Below, one piece after another: positions 24,453-33,076 of a DNA stretch of 64,000 nucleotides (its first letter is position 1; every line of letters begins with the position of its first letter). The stretch comes from Microbaculum marinum. Its GTDB lineage: Bacteria > Pseudomonadota > Alphaproteobacteria > Rhizobiales > Tepidamorphaceae. Location of the stretch: the NCBI RefSeq assembly GCF_042646165.1, contig NZ_JBHRTC010000016.1. One strand, written 5' to 3'. The notes beneath the pieces were generated by a model. The model saw nothing but the letters and a program-made list of their open reading frames with translations, was not told the DNA's origin and searched no databases. A program made the position numbers and the translations under genes.

Positions 24453-26615
24453 ATGTCCACGATTGCAGATGCAGGGGGCCGCAGCCGGTCCCCGGGCAGG
24501 CGCTTGCGCGTCGCGGTGGCGGCGGCCTGCGCCGCGGCGGTGGCTGCGGCGACAGGCGTTGCGTCGTCTCCGGCCGCAGCGGCGATCGCGACGCCGCAGG
24601 TCTTCGTCGCCGACGGCAACGGCGGCAAGGTCAGGACCGATCCCGCCTATCTGGTGCAGAAGGCCGAAAGCCAGGGCGAAGTGCCCGTCATCGTCACCTT
24701 CGATCTCGATTTCGCCCCGGAGGGCGAGCTGTCGTCCTTCCAGGCAGCAAACCAGCGGGTGGCGATTGCGAGCATGGCCGACAGCGTGCTCAATCGCGTC
24801 GGCGGCGAAGACAACGTCAAGCGGTTCGACACGATACCGGCGCTGGCCCTGACCGTGAACGCTGCGGGCGTAAGGTCGCTGCTCAACCTGCCGAGCGTGG
24901 TGAAGATCGCGGAGGACACCGCGAAGGCGCCGACGCTGGTGGACAGCGTGCCGATCATCAAGGCCAACAAACTGTGGAAGCGCAAGAACAAGACCGGCAA
25001 GGGCTGGGTGGTCGCGGTGCTCGACACCGGCGTCGACCTGAACCACCAGGCCTTCCGGCGCAAGATCGTTTCGCAGGCCTGCTACTCCACCACCAACGCC
25101 GTGCAGAACTCGACCTCCGTCTGCCCGCGCGGCAAGGACAGCGCGGTGGGCGGCCGGTCCGGCAAGTACTGCAGTCTGAGCATCACCGGTTGCGACCACG
25201 GAACGCACGTTTCCGGCATCGCGGTCGGAAAGCCGAGGAACCGCTACAAGGGGGTCGCCAAGCAGGCCGACCTCATTCCGATCCAGGTCTTCTCGAAGTT
25301 CACCGGGTCGACGCAGTGCGGCGATTCCGGCACCTGCGTGAAGAGCTACGACAGCGACCAGATGAAGGCGCTCGAGCGCGTCTACAAGCTCCGCAAGCGC
25401 TTCAAGATCGCCTCGGTGAACATGAGCCTCGGGGGTGGCGCCTATACCGGACCGTGCGATTCGGCCTCCATCAAGCCGGTCATCGACAATCTCGTCTCCC
25501 GGAAGGTGGCCGTCGTCATCGCCTCCGGCAACAACGGCTACGACGGTGCGATCAGCTCGCCGGCATGCATTTCCTCCGCCATCGCGGTGGGCAGCACGAC
25601 GAAGAGCGACGGGGTCTCGTGGTTCTCGAACCACAGCGCGCTCGTCGACCTGATGGCGCCGGGCAGCGACATCGAGGCGCCGGTGCCCAAGCGCAACAAG
25701 CTCGGCGTCAAGAGCGGCACGTCGATGGCCACGCCGCACGTTGCGGGCGCGTGGGCGTTGATGAAGCACTCGAAGCCCAAGGCCAAGGTGCATGAGGTGC
25801 TGCGCGCGCTCGCCTGCACCGGCAAGGAGGTCGAGCGGGCCGGCATCACCAAACCCCGCATCGATGTCTTCAAGGCCTATCGGGTGCTGCGCCGCTCCAA
25901 GAACAGGCAGACCTGGACGTTCAAGAACAATCGCCAGGTCAAGGACTGGGAAGACGAACTCGGCAACTGGCGCCGTCGCGGCAACAACCTGTACGTCCAT
26001 GGTGGCGGCGACAATGTCTGGCTTGCCGCCACGAGCCCCTTCTGCGCCAGCGGTATCCGGGTGGTCGCCAAGGTCAAGCGCATCGACAAGGACACCGCCA
26101 CCAACTGGAACAGCGGATTGTTCCTGTACTCGCGCATCGACGACGACAAGAACATGTCCGGCCTGTGGTTCGCCTACAACAAGTATGACGACAGGGGCCG
26201 CCGGAAGCGCGGCCAGGCGGTGATCTGGCGTGTCGCCGGCCACAACGGCATCACCGACTCGGGCGGCGACAACGACCTGCTCTGCCTCACCGACAATGTC
26301 AGGATCAACGAGCAGCGCTACAACAAGCTCAAGGTGGTCAGCAAAGGCGGAGTCCACAGGTTCATCCTGAACAACAGGGAGGTGTGCAGCGCCGCGGATG
26401 CGACGTTCAAGACGGGCGACGTCGCGATGGTCATGGCGAGCCCCGGCAATGACAGGAGTCACAAGTACTTCGTGAACTACGTCCAGGCCACACAACTCAA
26501 GGCTGCCGACATCGCGGTGGCAAGCGGACCGGCGACGACCCCCCTCGAGGTGCCGTCGGGTGCCAGCCCGCTCGGTGCCGGCCTGCGCTCTGCCGCGGCC
26601 GCCTCGACCAACTGA
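24453..26615 (+). CDS. Secreted subtilisin-like serine protease with C-terminal jelly-roll-like domain
   Basis: A 720-residue paralogue of the preceding protease. A signal peptide covers about residues 1-46 (alanine-rich, ending AAAAI); the propeptide has VPVIVTFDLDFAPEGEL; the S8 triad is Asp191, His249 and Ser424, with the same SVCPRG/KYC/GCDHGTH cysteine pattern. After residue 485 it carries an extra domain of about 210 residues (begins TWTFKNN, includes GLFLYSRIDDDKNMSGLWFAYNK and RINEQRYNKLKVVSKGGVHRFILNNREVC) that resembles the concanavalin-like fold used to bind glycans or polymers. This may target the protease to a substrate or surface. The ATG at 24453 follows AGGGAG; an upstream frame to 24321 lacks a signal peptide. 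Confidence 0.9.
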   Translation: MSTIADAGGRSRSPGRRLRVAVAAACAAAVAAATGVASSPAAAAIATPQVFVADGNGGKVRTDPAYLVQKAESQGEVPVIVTFDLDFAPEGELSSFQAANQRVAIASMADSVLNRVGGEDNVKRFDTIPALALTVNAAGVRSLLNLPSVVKIAEDTAKAPTLVDSVPIIKANKLWKRKNKTGKGWVVAVLDTGVDLNHQAFRRKIVSQACYSTTNAVQNSTSVCPRGKDSAVGGRSGKYCSLSITGCDHGTHVSGIAVGKPRNRYKGVAKQADLIPIQVFSKFTGSTQCGDSGTCVKSYDSDQMKALERVYKLRKRFKIASVNMSLGGGAYTGPCDSASIKPVIDNLVSRKVAVVIASGNNGYDGAISSPACISSAIAVGSTTKSDGVSWFSNHSALVDLMAPGSDIEAPVPKRNKLGVKSGTSMATPHVAGAWALMKHSKPKAKVHEVLRALACTGKEVERAGITKPRIDVFKAYRVLRRSKNRQTWTFKNNRQVKDWEDELGNWRRRGNNLYVHGGGDNVWLAATSPFCASGIRVVAKVKRIDKDTATNWNSGLFLYSRIDDDKNMSGLWFAYNKYDDRGRRKRGQAVIWRVAGHNGITDSGGDNDLLCLTDNVRINEQRYNKLKVVSKGGVHRFILNNREVCSAADATFKTGDVAMVMASPGNDRSHKYFVNYVQATQLKAADIAVASGPATTPLEVPSGASPLGAGLRSAAAASTN

Positions 26616-26651
26616 CAGCGACCCGACCGGGGCCCTGTCGCAAAGCACGAG

Positions 26652-26680
26652 CGGCGGCGTCATCGCGACGCCGCCGTTTT
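26652..26680 (+). terminator. Probable intrinsic terminator after the second subtilase
   Basis: A perfect 10-bp stem CGGCGGCGTC / GACGCCGCCG (26652-26661 and 26667-26676, 5-base loop) is followed by TTTT. Outer bases AAGCACGA and TCGTGCTT extend the pairing, so it might act in both directions; the T-run is short. Confidence 0.7.
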
Positions 26681-26880
26681 CGTGCTTGGCTTCAACAAGC
26701 CTATTGCAGATCCGTTCATGAGGCGCCAAAATTTCGACGTCTTCGGTCCCCAGATTCGGGATCGAAGGCTGCCTCCAAGATTGATTGGTGCAATCCGGGT
26801 TGCAGGCGAGGGAGTCTATTCTCCTGCTGAGCGGCGCGGGTGCGCCACGGCTGCAGGCGGCTAGCCCGGATGTACTGAGA

Positions 26881-28842
26881 ATGGCTGGAACGGCCGCCCC
26901 TCCCGAGACGCTGGACCGTCGCACGATCCGGGCCGACGGCAGAACGTCCGTGCGCCGGGAGGGTTTCGCGCCGTCGGTCGAAAGTCTGCTGTCCAGCGGC
27001 AGGGTCACAGAGGCGCTTCGGGTATCGGACCTAGAATGTGCGGCTGATCCCGGAAACACCGGCATTCTTCTGAAGAGGGCATCCGTGCTCAACGCGATGC
27101 TGCGCCAGGTCGATGCAGCGGCGGTGCTCGACGACGCGCTCGATCGCGATCCCGCGAACCTTGGCCTGCGCATATCGCGGGCGCGGCTGGCCGGCGCGCT
27201 GGGAGACTGGCAAACCGGGGAGGCGCACTGTCAGGCCAATCTGGACCTGTCTCCCTCCCATCCGGCGACGCTGCTCGCCCGGCTGGAGACGGCGTCCGCG
27301 GTGAACCTGTCGGGACCGCAGTGGAAGACCCTGGCCGAGGAGACACGGGCTCGCCTCGAAACCGGACTGGAGTCGGGGACGGGCCGGCCGGAGGAATACC
27401 GCCTGGCACTGGGTGACCTCGCCTTTCAGGAGCGCGACTATGATGGCGCGCTCGACTGGTGGCGGTCCGCAGGGCTCGAAGACGAGACCTCCAATCGACG
27501 CAGCGTGCAGATCGCCCAATGCCACCTGTTCCTGATCGATGACACCTCCGCGCGAAAGTGCATCGGCGCCGTTCTCGAGGCTGCTCCGGACAGCGTACCT
27601 GCCCTGCAACTGTTGGCCGAACTGGAGCTGTCCCTCGGGAACTGGGCGAAATCCCTGGAGATCAGGTCGCGGCTGCTGACGCTCGGCGGGTTGCACCGCG
27701 TTTCGGTGGGTGTGCGTCTTGCCCAGGACCATCTGCTGCGAGACGAACAGGACAGGGCGGAGAGGCTGCTGGAGCGCTGCGCGGAGCTAGCGGTGGAGCG
27801 CCCGGAAATATCCTATGCAAGGCTGCTGATGCGACAGCAACGGGCGGCCGAAGCCTGGGAATATGCAGGGCGTTGGGAGGACTGGATGGACCAGTCTCCG
27901 ATGGTCGCCCAGTTGTTCGAGGATCTGGAAGCGGTGTTCGGAGGACGACGGGGGCGAGGGGGCTCACCCTGCGGCTTGCCGGCGGCGCGGGAGGAGGAAC
28001 AAGCGGGCCCACCGAAGACGGCGGACGAGGTTCGGGTCCTTTTCGAGGAACTGGAGCCACGTGCAAGTGACGCCCTGGGAATACGCCAGAATCTGAGGAT
28101 TGCCTGGACCGTGCGGGAGCCCGACGGCACCCCGTACAGGGAGTGGCTGGAAGCGGTCTTCCGGTCGACTGCCAGCAACTGCCTCTTCGTGCCGAAACCC
28201 CTGGTGAGTGCGCAGGAAGTCGCGCAACTGACGGTCGCCTCGGACTTCGATGTTCTGCGCCCGTTCTCGGACGGCGGCCATCCCGTGCTGCTTGCCTGCA
28301 GTCATCAGGGTCTTTTCACGCAACACCTGATGTCGCTCTACTTTCCGAAACTGCGGTTCGTAACGGTGAGCAACACACTCGACGGCGCCGGCGATCCCGA
28401 TCGCCGCAACCTGTCCCTGGGCGGCGACAGGATAGGCGCCGCAGCGCGACTGGTGCAGGCCTTGCGGCAGGGTGAAACGATCATACTGCCCCTGGACAAT
28501 TCTTCCCTGTCGATGATGTCGTCGATGCCGGTCAGCGCCGCGACCGGCAGACTGTTCGGCGTTCCCACCCGCATTCCCGACACCATTCCGCGGCTTGCGC
28601 GCGAGTTTAAAAGACCGAGCTTCTGGGTCTTCAGCTACTGGCAGGACAGACATATTCGCTATGACATTCAGCGCATGCCCGACTTCGAAGAGGGGGAGGA
28701 AAAGACTGCATGGCACAACAGGTGGGCCGCAGCCTATCTCGCGCGGCTGGAAGCCGCGATGAAGGGGCGCGCTCAAAGCATCAACTGTGCGGCGCCTCTT
28801 TGGCGCCACCTGATGGTGAATGGCGACAAAGCCACTGATTAA
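26881..28842 (+). CDS. TPR protein fused to an LpxL/HtrB-like acyltransferase domain
   Basis: A 653-residue fusion. Residues of about 20-360 are helical TPR-like repeats (SVESLLSSGRVTEALRVSDL and similar). The C-terminal part from about residue 460 resembles the LpxL/HtrB (lysophospholipid acyltransferase) fold: HPVLLACSHQGLF, ALRQGETIILPLDN, GRLFGVPTRIPDTIPRLA and the end LARLEAAMKG...PLWRHL. The catalytic H-x4-D/E of that family appears as H475QGLFT480, so the acid is replaced by Thr; activity is uncertain. It opens the biosynthetic cluster and sits 30 bases before the fatty-acyl-AMP ligase, suggesting it transfers an acyl chain from the cluster's carrier protein to an acceptor. The start is uncertain (TTG 26785 also possible). 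Confidence 0.7.
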   Translation: MAGTAAPPETLDRRTIRADGRTSVRREGFAPSVESLLSSGRVTEALRVSDLECAADPGNTGILLKRASVLNAMLRQVDAAAVLDDALDRDPANLGLRISRARLAGALGDWQTGEAHCQANLDLSPSHPATLLARLETASAVNLSGPQWKTLAEETRARLETGLESGTGRPEEYRLALGDLAFQERDYDGALDWWRSAGLEDETSNRRSVQIAQCHLFLIDDTSARKCIGAVLEAAPDSVPALQLLAELELSLGNWAKSLEIRSRLLTLGGLHRVSVGVRLAQDHLLRDEQDRAERLLERCAELAVERPEISYARLLMRQQRAAEAWEYAGRWEDWMDQSPMVAQLFEDLEAVFGGRRGRGGSPCGLPAAREEEQAGPPKTADEVRVLFEELEPRASDALGIRQNLRIAWTVREPDGTPYREWLEAVFRSTASNCLFVPKPLVSAQEVAQLTVASDFDVLRPFSDGGHPVLLACSHQGLFTQHLMSLYFPKLRFVTVSNTLDGAGDPDRRNLSLGGDRIGAAARLVQALRQGETIILPLDNSSLSMMSSMPVSAATGRLFGVPTRIPDTIPRLAREFKRPSFWVFSYWQDRHIRYDIQRMPDFEEGEEKTAWHNRWAAAYLARLEAAMKGRAQSINCAAPLWRHLMVNGDKATD

Positions 28843-28872
28843 AAAACCGCCGGGGTTTCGGCGAACGGGACT

Positions 28873-30600
28873 GTGTCACTCCTGATGAGGGTGTCTTTGA
28901 CGGCCTGCCTGTCGCAGCGGCTTCTCGCGAAGGAGAACGACGCCGTCTTCTCCGTCGTCCGCCGTTTTGGCGCCAGCCAACCCAGCCATCTCACAGGCGC
29001 CGACCTGATCGAGCGGGCCCGGGCGATGCTGTCCGTGTGGGAGCAGGCCTGTGGGCCGGGACCGAAGACGGTCGTGCTCGCCTATGGCTGCGGCGAGCTG
29101 TTCCTGAGCTCGCTCGTCGCGGGGCTGCTGGCAGACATCACCATGGTCCCCATCGCGATACCGAGGCCCGGGTCGCAGTCCGATCGCACGCGCCATATCG
29201 TCAGGGACAGCGGCGCATCTGCCGTTTTCTGCGAAGCCGGCCAGATCGACAACCTGGGGAAAAGCCTGAGCCACGCTGGTCGGGAGGATCTGCCCTGTCC
29301 CGTCGTCGGGCTTGGCGCCGATGCCGCGGTGGCGGCTGCCCTTCAGCCGGCCCGGGAGGCGAGGGTGCCTGCGTCCCCCGATCCGGACCCGCCTGTGTTC
29401 GTCCAGTACACCTCCGGCTCCACGCGTCTTCCGAAGGGGGTGCGGATATCCGCCGAACAGATACTCGCCAATGCCGCTCTATGCGGCGACCGGTTCGGTC
29501 TCTGCGAGACCACCCGCTTCGTCAACTGGCTGCCGCACTACCATGACATGGGCCTGATGGGCGGGATTCTGTATCCCCTGTTGCGCGGCGGCTTCAGCGC
29601 CCAGATGAGCCCGCACGAAATGGTCCGCAGCCCGGCCTTCTGGCTCCGAACCATTTCCGACCTGCGGGCAACGGTGAGCGGTGGCCCGGCGTTCGCCTTT
29701 GCCCACGCCCTTGCCCATGTGTCCGAGCGCGACTGCGACGGACTGGACCTGTCTTCCTGGGCGACCGCCTTCTGCGGCGCCGAACCCGTTCCGGCAGATC
29801 TGCTGCCCGCGTTCCGCAAGCGCTTCGGGAGGGCGGGGCTGCGGCCGGATGCCGTCTTTGCCTGCTACGGCCTTGCCGAATACACGCTCTATGCTGCCGG
29901 CGAGAGCGCGGCCGAATTACCGCCGGAGGTTGCCGAGCACACCTGCCCCTGCCGCCTGAGCGCCGAAACGCGGGCGGTGATCGGGATCTTCGATCCTGAC
30001 AGCCGCCTGCCCGTCGCCGAGGGAGCCAGGGGCGAGATCTGGCTGCGGGGCCCATCGACGGGTCGCGGATACCTGAACCTTCCCGAGGAAAGCGCAGCGA
30101 CATTCGGGGTCGCCGCGGCGGGCTGCGAGAGCGACGGAACCTGGCTCAGGACCGGCGACATCGGAATGATCGTCGGTGAGTGGCTCTATATCACGGGCCG
30201 GATCAAGGACATCCTGATCGCAAACGGCCGGAAGATTGCCGCGAGCGAACTGGAGTGGCTGGCCGCAAGCCAGCACGATGCGCTCAATCCGGCGGCCGCC
30301 GCGGCGTTCATGACCGATCCCGCCCAGGGCGGGCACGCGGTGCTGATAATCGAACGGAAATCGAGCAGGGCGGTGATCGAGGATCCGGAGGGCGTCAAGG
30401 ACGCGATCGTCCGGGCCGTCGCCGGGGAGTGGGGCATCACGCTCGACGAGATCCGCGTGTTGCCGCGCGGCAGGCTGGCGCGGACGAGCAGCGGCAAGAT
30501 CCGCCGCCAGGCCATTGCCGCCGACTGGCGGGCCGAGCGGCAGGGCGCCGGTGCGGGCTGCGTCGATACCGCCACCTCGATGAAAGCGGCCGGATCATGA
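28873..30600 (+). CDS. Fatty-acyl-AMP ligase (FAAL-type adenylating enzyme)
   Basis: Adenylate-forming enzyme of 575 residues that most resembles FAALs, which activate a fatty acid as acyl-AMP and pass it to an acyl carrier protein instead of CoA. Motifs: the A3 loop FVQYTSGSTRLPKGV (residues 176-190), NWLPHYHDMGLMGGILYPL, typical of FAALs, FCGAEPV, CYGLAEYTLYAAG, and the hinge/C-domain YITGRIKDILIANGRKIAASELEW with the catalytic-type SSGKIRR near the end. The partner carrier protein is two genes downstream. The start is GTG at 28873 (an ATG at 28885 is possible). Its stop overlaps the P450 gene start (ATGA). Confidence 0.88.
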   Translation: MSLLMRVSLTACLSQRLLAKENDAVFSVVRRFGASQPSHLTGADLIERARAMLSVWEQACGPGPKTVVLAYGCGELFLSSLVAGLLADITMVPIAIPRPGSQSDRTRHIVRDSGASAVFCEAGQIDNLGKSLSHAGREDLPCPVVGLGADAAVAAALQPAREARVPASPDPDPPVFVQYTSGSTRLPKGVRISAEQILANAALCGDRFGLCETTRFVNWLPHYHDMGLMGGILYPLLRGGFSAQMSPHEMVRSPAFWLRTISDLRATVSGGPAFAFAHALAHVSERDCDGLDLSSWATAFCGAEPVPADLLPAFRKRFGRAGLRPDAVFACYGLAEYTLYAAGESAAELPPEVAEHTCPCRLSAETRAVIGIFDPDSRLPVAEGARGEIWLRGPSTGRGYLNLPEESAATFGVAAAGCESDGTWLRTGDIGMIVGEWLYITGRIKDILIANGRKIAASELEWLAASQHDALNPAAAAAFMTDPAQGGHAVLIIERKSSRAVIEDPEGVKDAIVRAVAGEWGITLDEIRVLPRGRLARTSSGKIRRQAIAADWRAERQGAGAGCVDTATSMKAAGS

Positions 30601-32792
30601 GCGCGCCGATCCCCGTGCCGCCTCCCGTGGTGGTGTCCGATCCGGCCGCCGCCGTAGACGTCCTGCGCGACCGCGGCTACAGCGTCGCCAATATCGGGTC
30701 CCATCTCGACAGACTGGAGGAGGCTACGGGCGAGGATTTCGCAACCCTCAGGGAGGTCATCCAAAGCTCGCTGATCTATCAGTCCGGCAGCGGCCATCTG
30801 CAGACCCGCCGCGTCCTTGCGAAGTTCTTCGGGGAAAGGTCGATCTCCGAGTGGTCGGACGCGATAGACGCGGAGATCGAGGCCCAGGTCGGACGGCTGG
30901 CGGCGAGCCGGAGTCCGGACCTGGTGCGCGACTTCACAGACCCGCTTTTCGCCGGGATCATCGGCAGGCTGATCGGCTGCCGCCCGGGGCCGGCGACGGA
31001 CCTTGTGGACATGGTTGCGAGAACCCGGGTGCTGACCGAGCCACTGCTGTCGCTGCGTCAGATGCGTTCCATGCAGGCTGCGCTCGGCGAGATCATGGCA
31101 CTCGTTCCAACGGAGGGATTCGACCCGGACGTCCGGCCACGGCCGCTTGCCCAGGTCATCGCCGAGGACGAGCCGCCGGTGCCGGACGGGGTATCGATCG
31201 TCGCCACCATCGCCACACTGGTATTCGCGGCCCACACGATGGCGGAGAGCCTGGCCTTCGCCCTGTGGGGACTGCTGAGCCGGGAGCCTGCACTCTGGGA
31301 GGATGCCGCGACTGACGGGTGGAGGGAGAGGCAGCTCGAACGGCTCCTGAGCCTCTATCCTTCGACGCTGTACCTGTACCGCGTGGCGGATCGGGACGGC
31401 GAGGTGGCCGGGTGCCCGGTCCATGCGGGACAGACCGTCACCCTGCATATGCCGGCCATCAACGATCGGATCAGGGCACGGGCGGCGGATGCCGGGCAGA
31501 CCGGCGAGTGTCCGCTGAAGGCCGGGCAGATCATGTCGTTCGGTACCGGCGCCCATAAATGCCCGGGCGAGGCGCTGGCCCGTCTCGTGATCGGCCGGGC
31601 GGTTCCGGCGCTCGCGGGCGCCTTCCCCAGGCTGACGCTCGAGCGGGAGGCCGTACGCTTCCTCAGGACCCATGTCATCCAGACCCCCAGCGCGCTTCCC
31701 TGCGATCTGTGGTCGCGCAACGAGAAGGCCGGCAGCAAGCTATGGCAGGTGAAAACTGCCTCGGCCGCGCGCAGGATCGTCACCGACGACGACGCGTTCG
31801 GTCCGCCCCAGATGGTCGATCATCTCACGGCGCTGGCGAGCTCCGGGGGGCTGGATCTCGACGTCGCCATCCGAATGGCACGCAACGCCCTGTTCTTCTT
31901 GTCCGGAGAGCGGCACGACACCGCGCGCAGACTGGTCGCTCATACGCTCGGCGGCAGCCGCATCGCCGACTGGGAGCCGCACGTAGCCGCCACGATCGGC
32001 GCCGCGATCGTCAGCCTGTCCGCAGTGCCGAAGCCGGATCTGGTAAGCGATTTTTCCGAGCCGTTGTGCAGGGTGGTCAACCGGCATGTGCTCGGGCTTC
32101 ACCCGACCGACCTCGACAGGTTCGACCGCCTCGCCCCGGAATTCCACAAACTGCTGGAGCCGATGCTGTCGCTCAGGGAAATCCTCGAGTTGCAGGAGGT
32201 GATGGCGGAGACGATCGCTCTCGTGCCGCTGGAGGCGCCGGCGGGGGAGGGAATGCCAAAGGGCCTGCTGCAGGCGCTTGTCGAGGCGCGGCATCCGGAG
32301 TTCGATCCGGAAGACGGCCGGGCCCTTGCGCTCATCCTGTACGGCGCTGGCTTCAACATGGCCCACACCTTGTCGAACGCGTTGCACTGGATCCTGTCGC
32401 TGCCGGCGGAAGACCGGCGGGGCGTTCACGAGAGCGCCTGGATTGCGGACAGGATGGAGACCATCCTGTCGTTGCTCGGGGGCCCGAAGTTCATCTACCG
32501 GATGGCGCGCCGCGACGTCGAGATCGATGGAATGGCGTTTGCGGCACGCGACACGGCGAGGATCCATCTCGCTCAGGTGAATCGCGCATTGCCCTCCGGC
32601 CATCTCTCCTTCGGTCGCGGACTTCATCACTGCGTCGGCGCCGCCCTCACCAGGCTGACGTTGAAACTCGCGATTCCGGCGTTGTTCCGACGCCATCCGG
32701 ATCTGGCGCTGGAGCCGCAGGCACACGTCTATTCCGACTACTCGCAGTCTGTTGCGTTGAAGTCGCTGAAATGCAGGAAATTATCGCCGTGA
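30597..32792 (+). CDS. Tandem (two-domain) cytochrome P450 fusion lacking ExxR motifs
   Basis: One 731-residue frame encodes two P450-like domains. Domain 1 has the heme-binding loop FGTGAHKCPG (thiolate Cys322), a C-helix SGSGHLQTRR and an I-helix region FAAHTMAESL. Domain 2 repeats this as FGRGLHHCVG (Cys679), SGERHDTARR and YGAGFNMAHTL. The halves are clearly paralogous (LLSLRQ/MLSLRE, then IMALVP/TIALVP). In both, the K-helix ExxR motif, nearly universal in P450s, is absent: ERLLS (248-252) and ETILS occupy the position of EELLR, with Ser where Arg should be. Loss in both copies suggests it preceded the duplication. Likely substrate is the acyl chain on the adjacent carrier protein; electron partners are not in the window. 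Confidence 0.85.
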   Translation: MSAPIPVPPPVVVSDPAAAVDVLRDRGYSVANIGSHLDRLEEATGEDFATLREVIQSSLIYQSGSGHLQTRRVLAKFFGERSISEWSDAIDAEIEAQVGRLAASRSPDLVRDFTDPLFAGIIGRLIGCRPGPATDLVDMVARTRVLTEPLLSLRQMRSMQAALGEIMALVPTEGFDPDVRPRPLAQVIAEDEPPVPDGVSIVATIATLVFAAHTMAESLAFALWGLLSREPALWEDAATDGWRERQLERLLSLYPSTLYLYRVADRDGEVAGCPVHAGQTVTLHMPAINDRIRARAADAGQTGECPLKAGQIMSFGTGAHKCPGEALARLVIGRAVPALAGAFPRLTLEREAVRFLRTHVIQTPSALPCDLWSRNEKAGSKLWQVKTASAARRIVTDDDAFGPPQMVDHLTALASSGGLDLDVAIRMARNALFFLSGERHDTARRLVAHTLGGSRIADWEPHVAATIGAAIVSLSAVPKPDLVSDFSEPLCRVVNRHVLGLHPTDLDRFDRLAPEFHKLLEPMLSLREILELQEVMAETIALVPLEAPAGEGMPKGLLQALVEARHPEFDPEDGRALALILYGAGFNMAHTLSNALHWILSLPAEDRRGVHESAWIADRMETILSLLGGPKFIYRMARRDVEIDGMAFAARDTARIHLAQVNRALPSGHLSFGRGLHHCVGAALTRLTLKLAIPALFRRHPDLALEPQAHVYSDYSQSVALKSLKCRKLSP

Positions 32793-32818
32793 CACGTCCC
32801 ATCCAGGAGAGCGCTGAA

Positions 32819-33076
32819 GTGACGTCAGAAGCAGACAGATCCGCACGGGTACTCCCGTTCCTGAAGGAAAGGATTGCCGCGCGCATCGGGATCCCGCCGG
32901 AGCAGGTGACCGAGCAATCGGTGCTCGTGGAACTGGGCCTGCAGTCAATCGATGCGGTGCTTGTCTGCGGAGAGGTGGAAGACGAGTTCGGCATCGAGCT
33001 GAACCCGTCGTCAATCTTCGAGCATGAGGCGCTGGGGGGATTTGCGCAGGAAGTCATCGGCCTCGTGGAGGCCTGA
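32819..33076 (+). CDS. Stand-alone acyl carrier protein
   Basis: Small carrier (about 85 residues) with a phosphopantetheine attachment motif ELGLQSIDAVLV, the Ser being the attachment site, followed by EDEFGIELNPSSIFEHEALGGFA, which fits helix III of ACPs. The GTG at 32819 is chosen since AGGAGA lies nine bases upstream and gives a normal ACP length; an in-frame ATG at 32771, overlapping the P450 gene, would add 16 residues. Placed between the acyl-modifying P450 and the carbamoyltransferase (stop overlaps the next ATG), it is the natural acceptor for the FAAL product. Confidence 0.88.
   Translation: MTSEADRSARVLPFLKERIAARIGIPPEQVTEQSVLVELGLQSIDAVLVCGEVEDEFGIELNPSSIFEHEALGGFAQEVIGLVEA

Noticed and set aside
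24417..27173. Minus-strand frame of about 900 codons opposite the second subtilase
   Set aside because: Arg/Asp/His/Val-rich antisense shadow; the plus strand has a full protease with signal peptide and triad.
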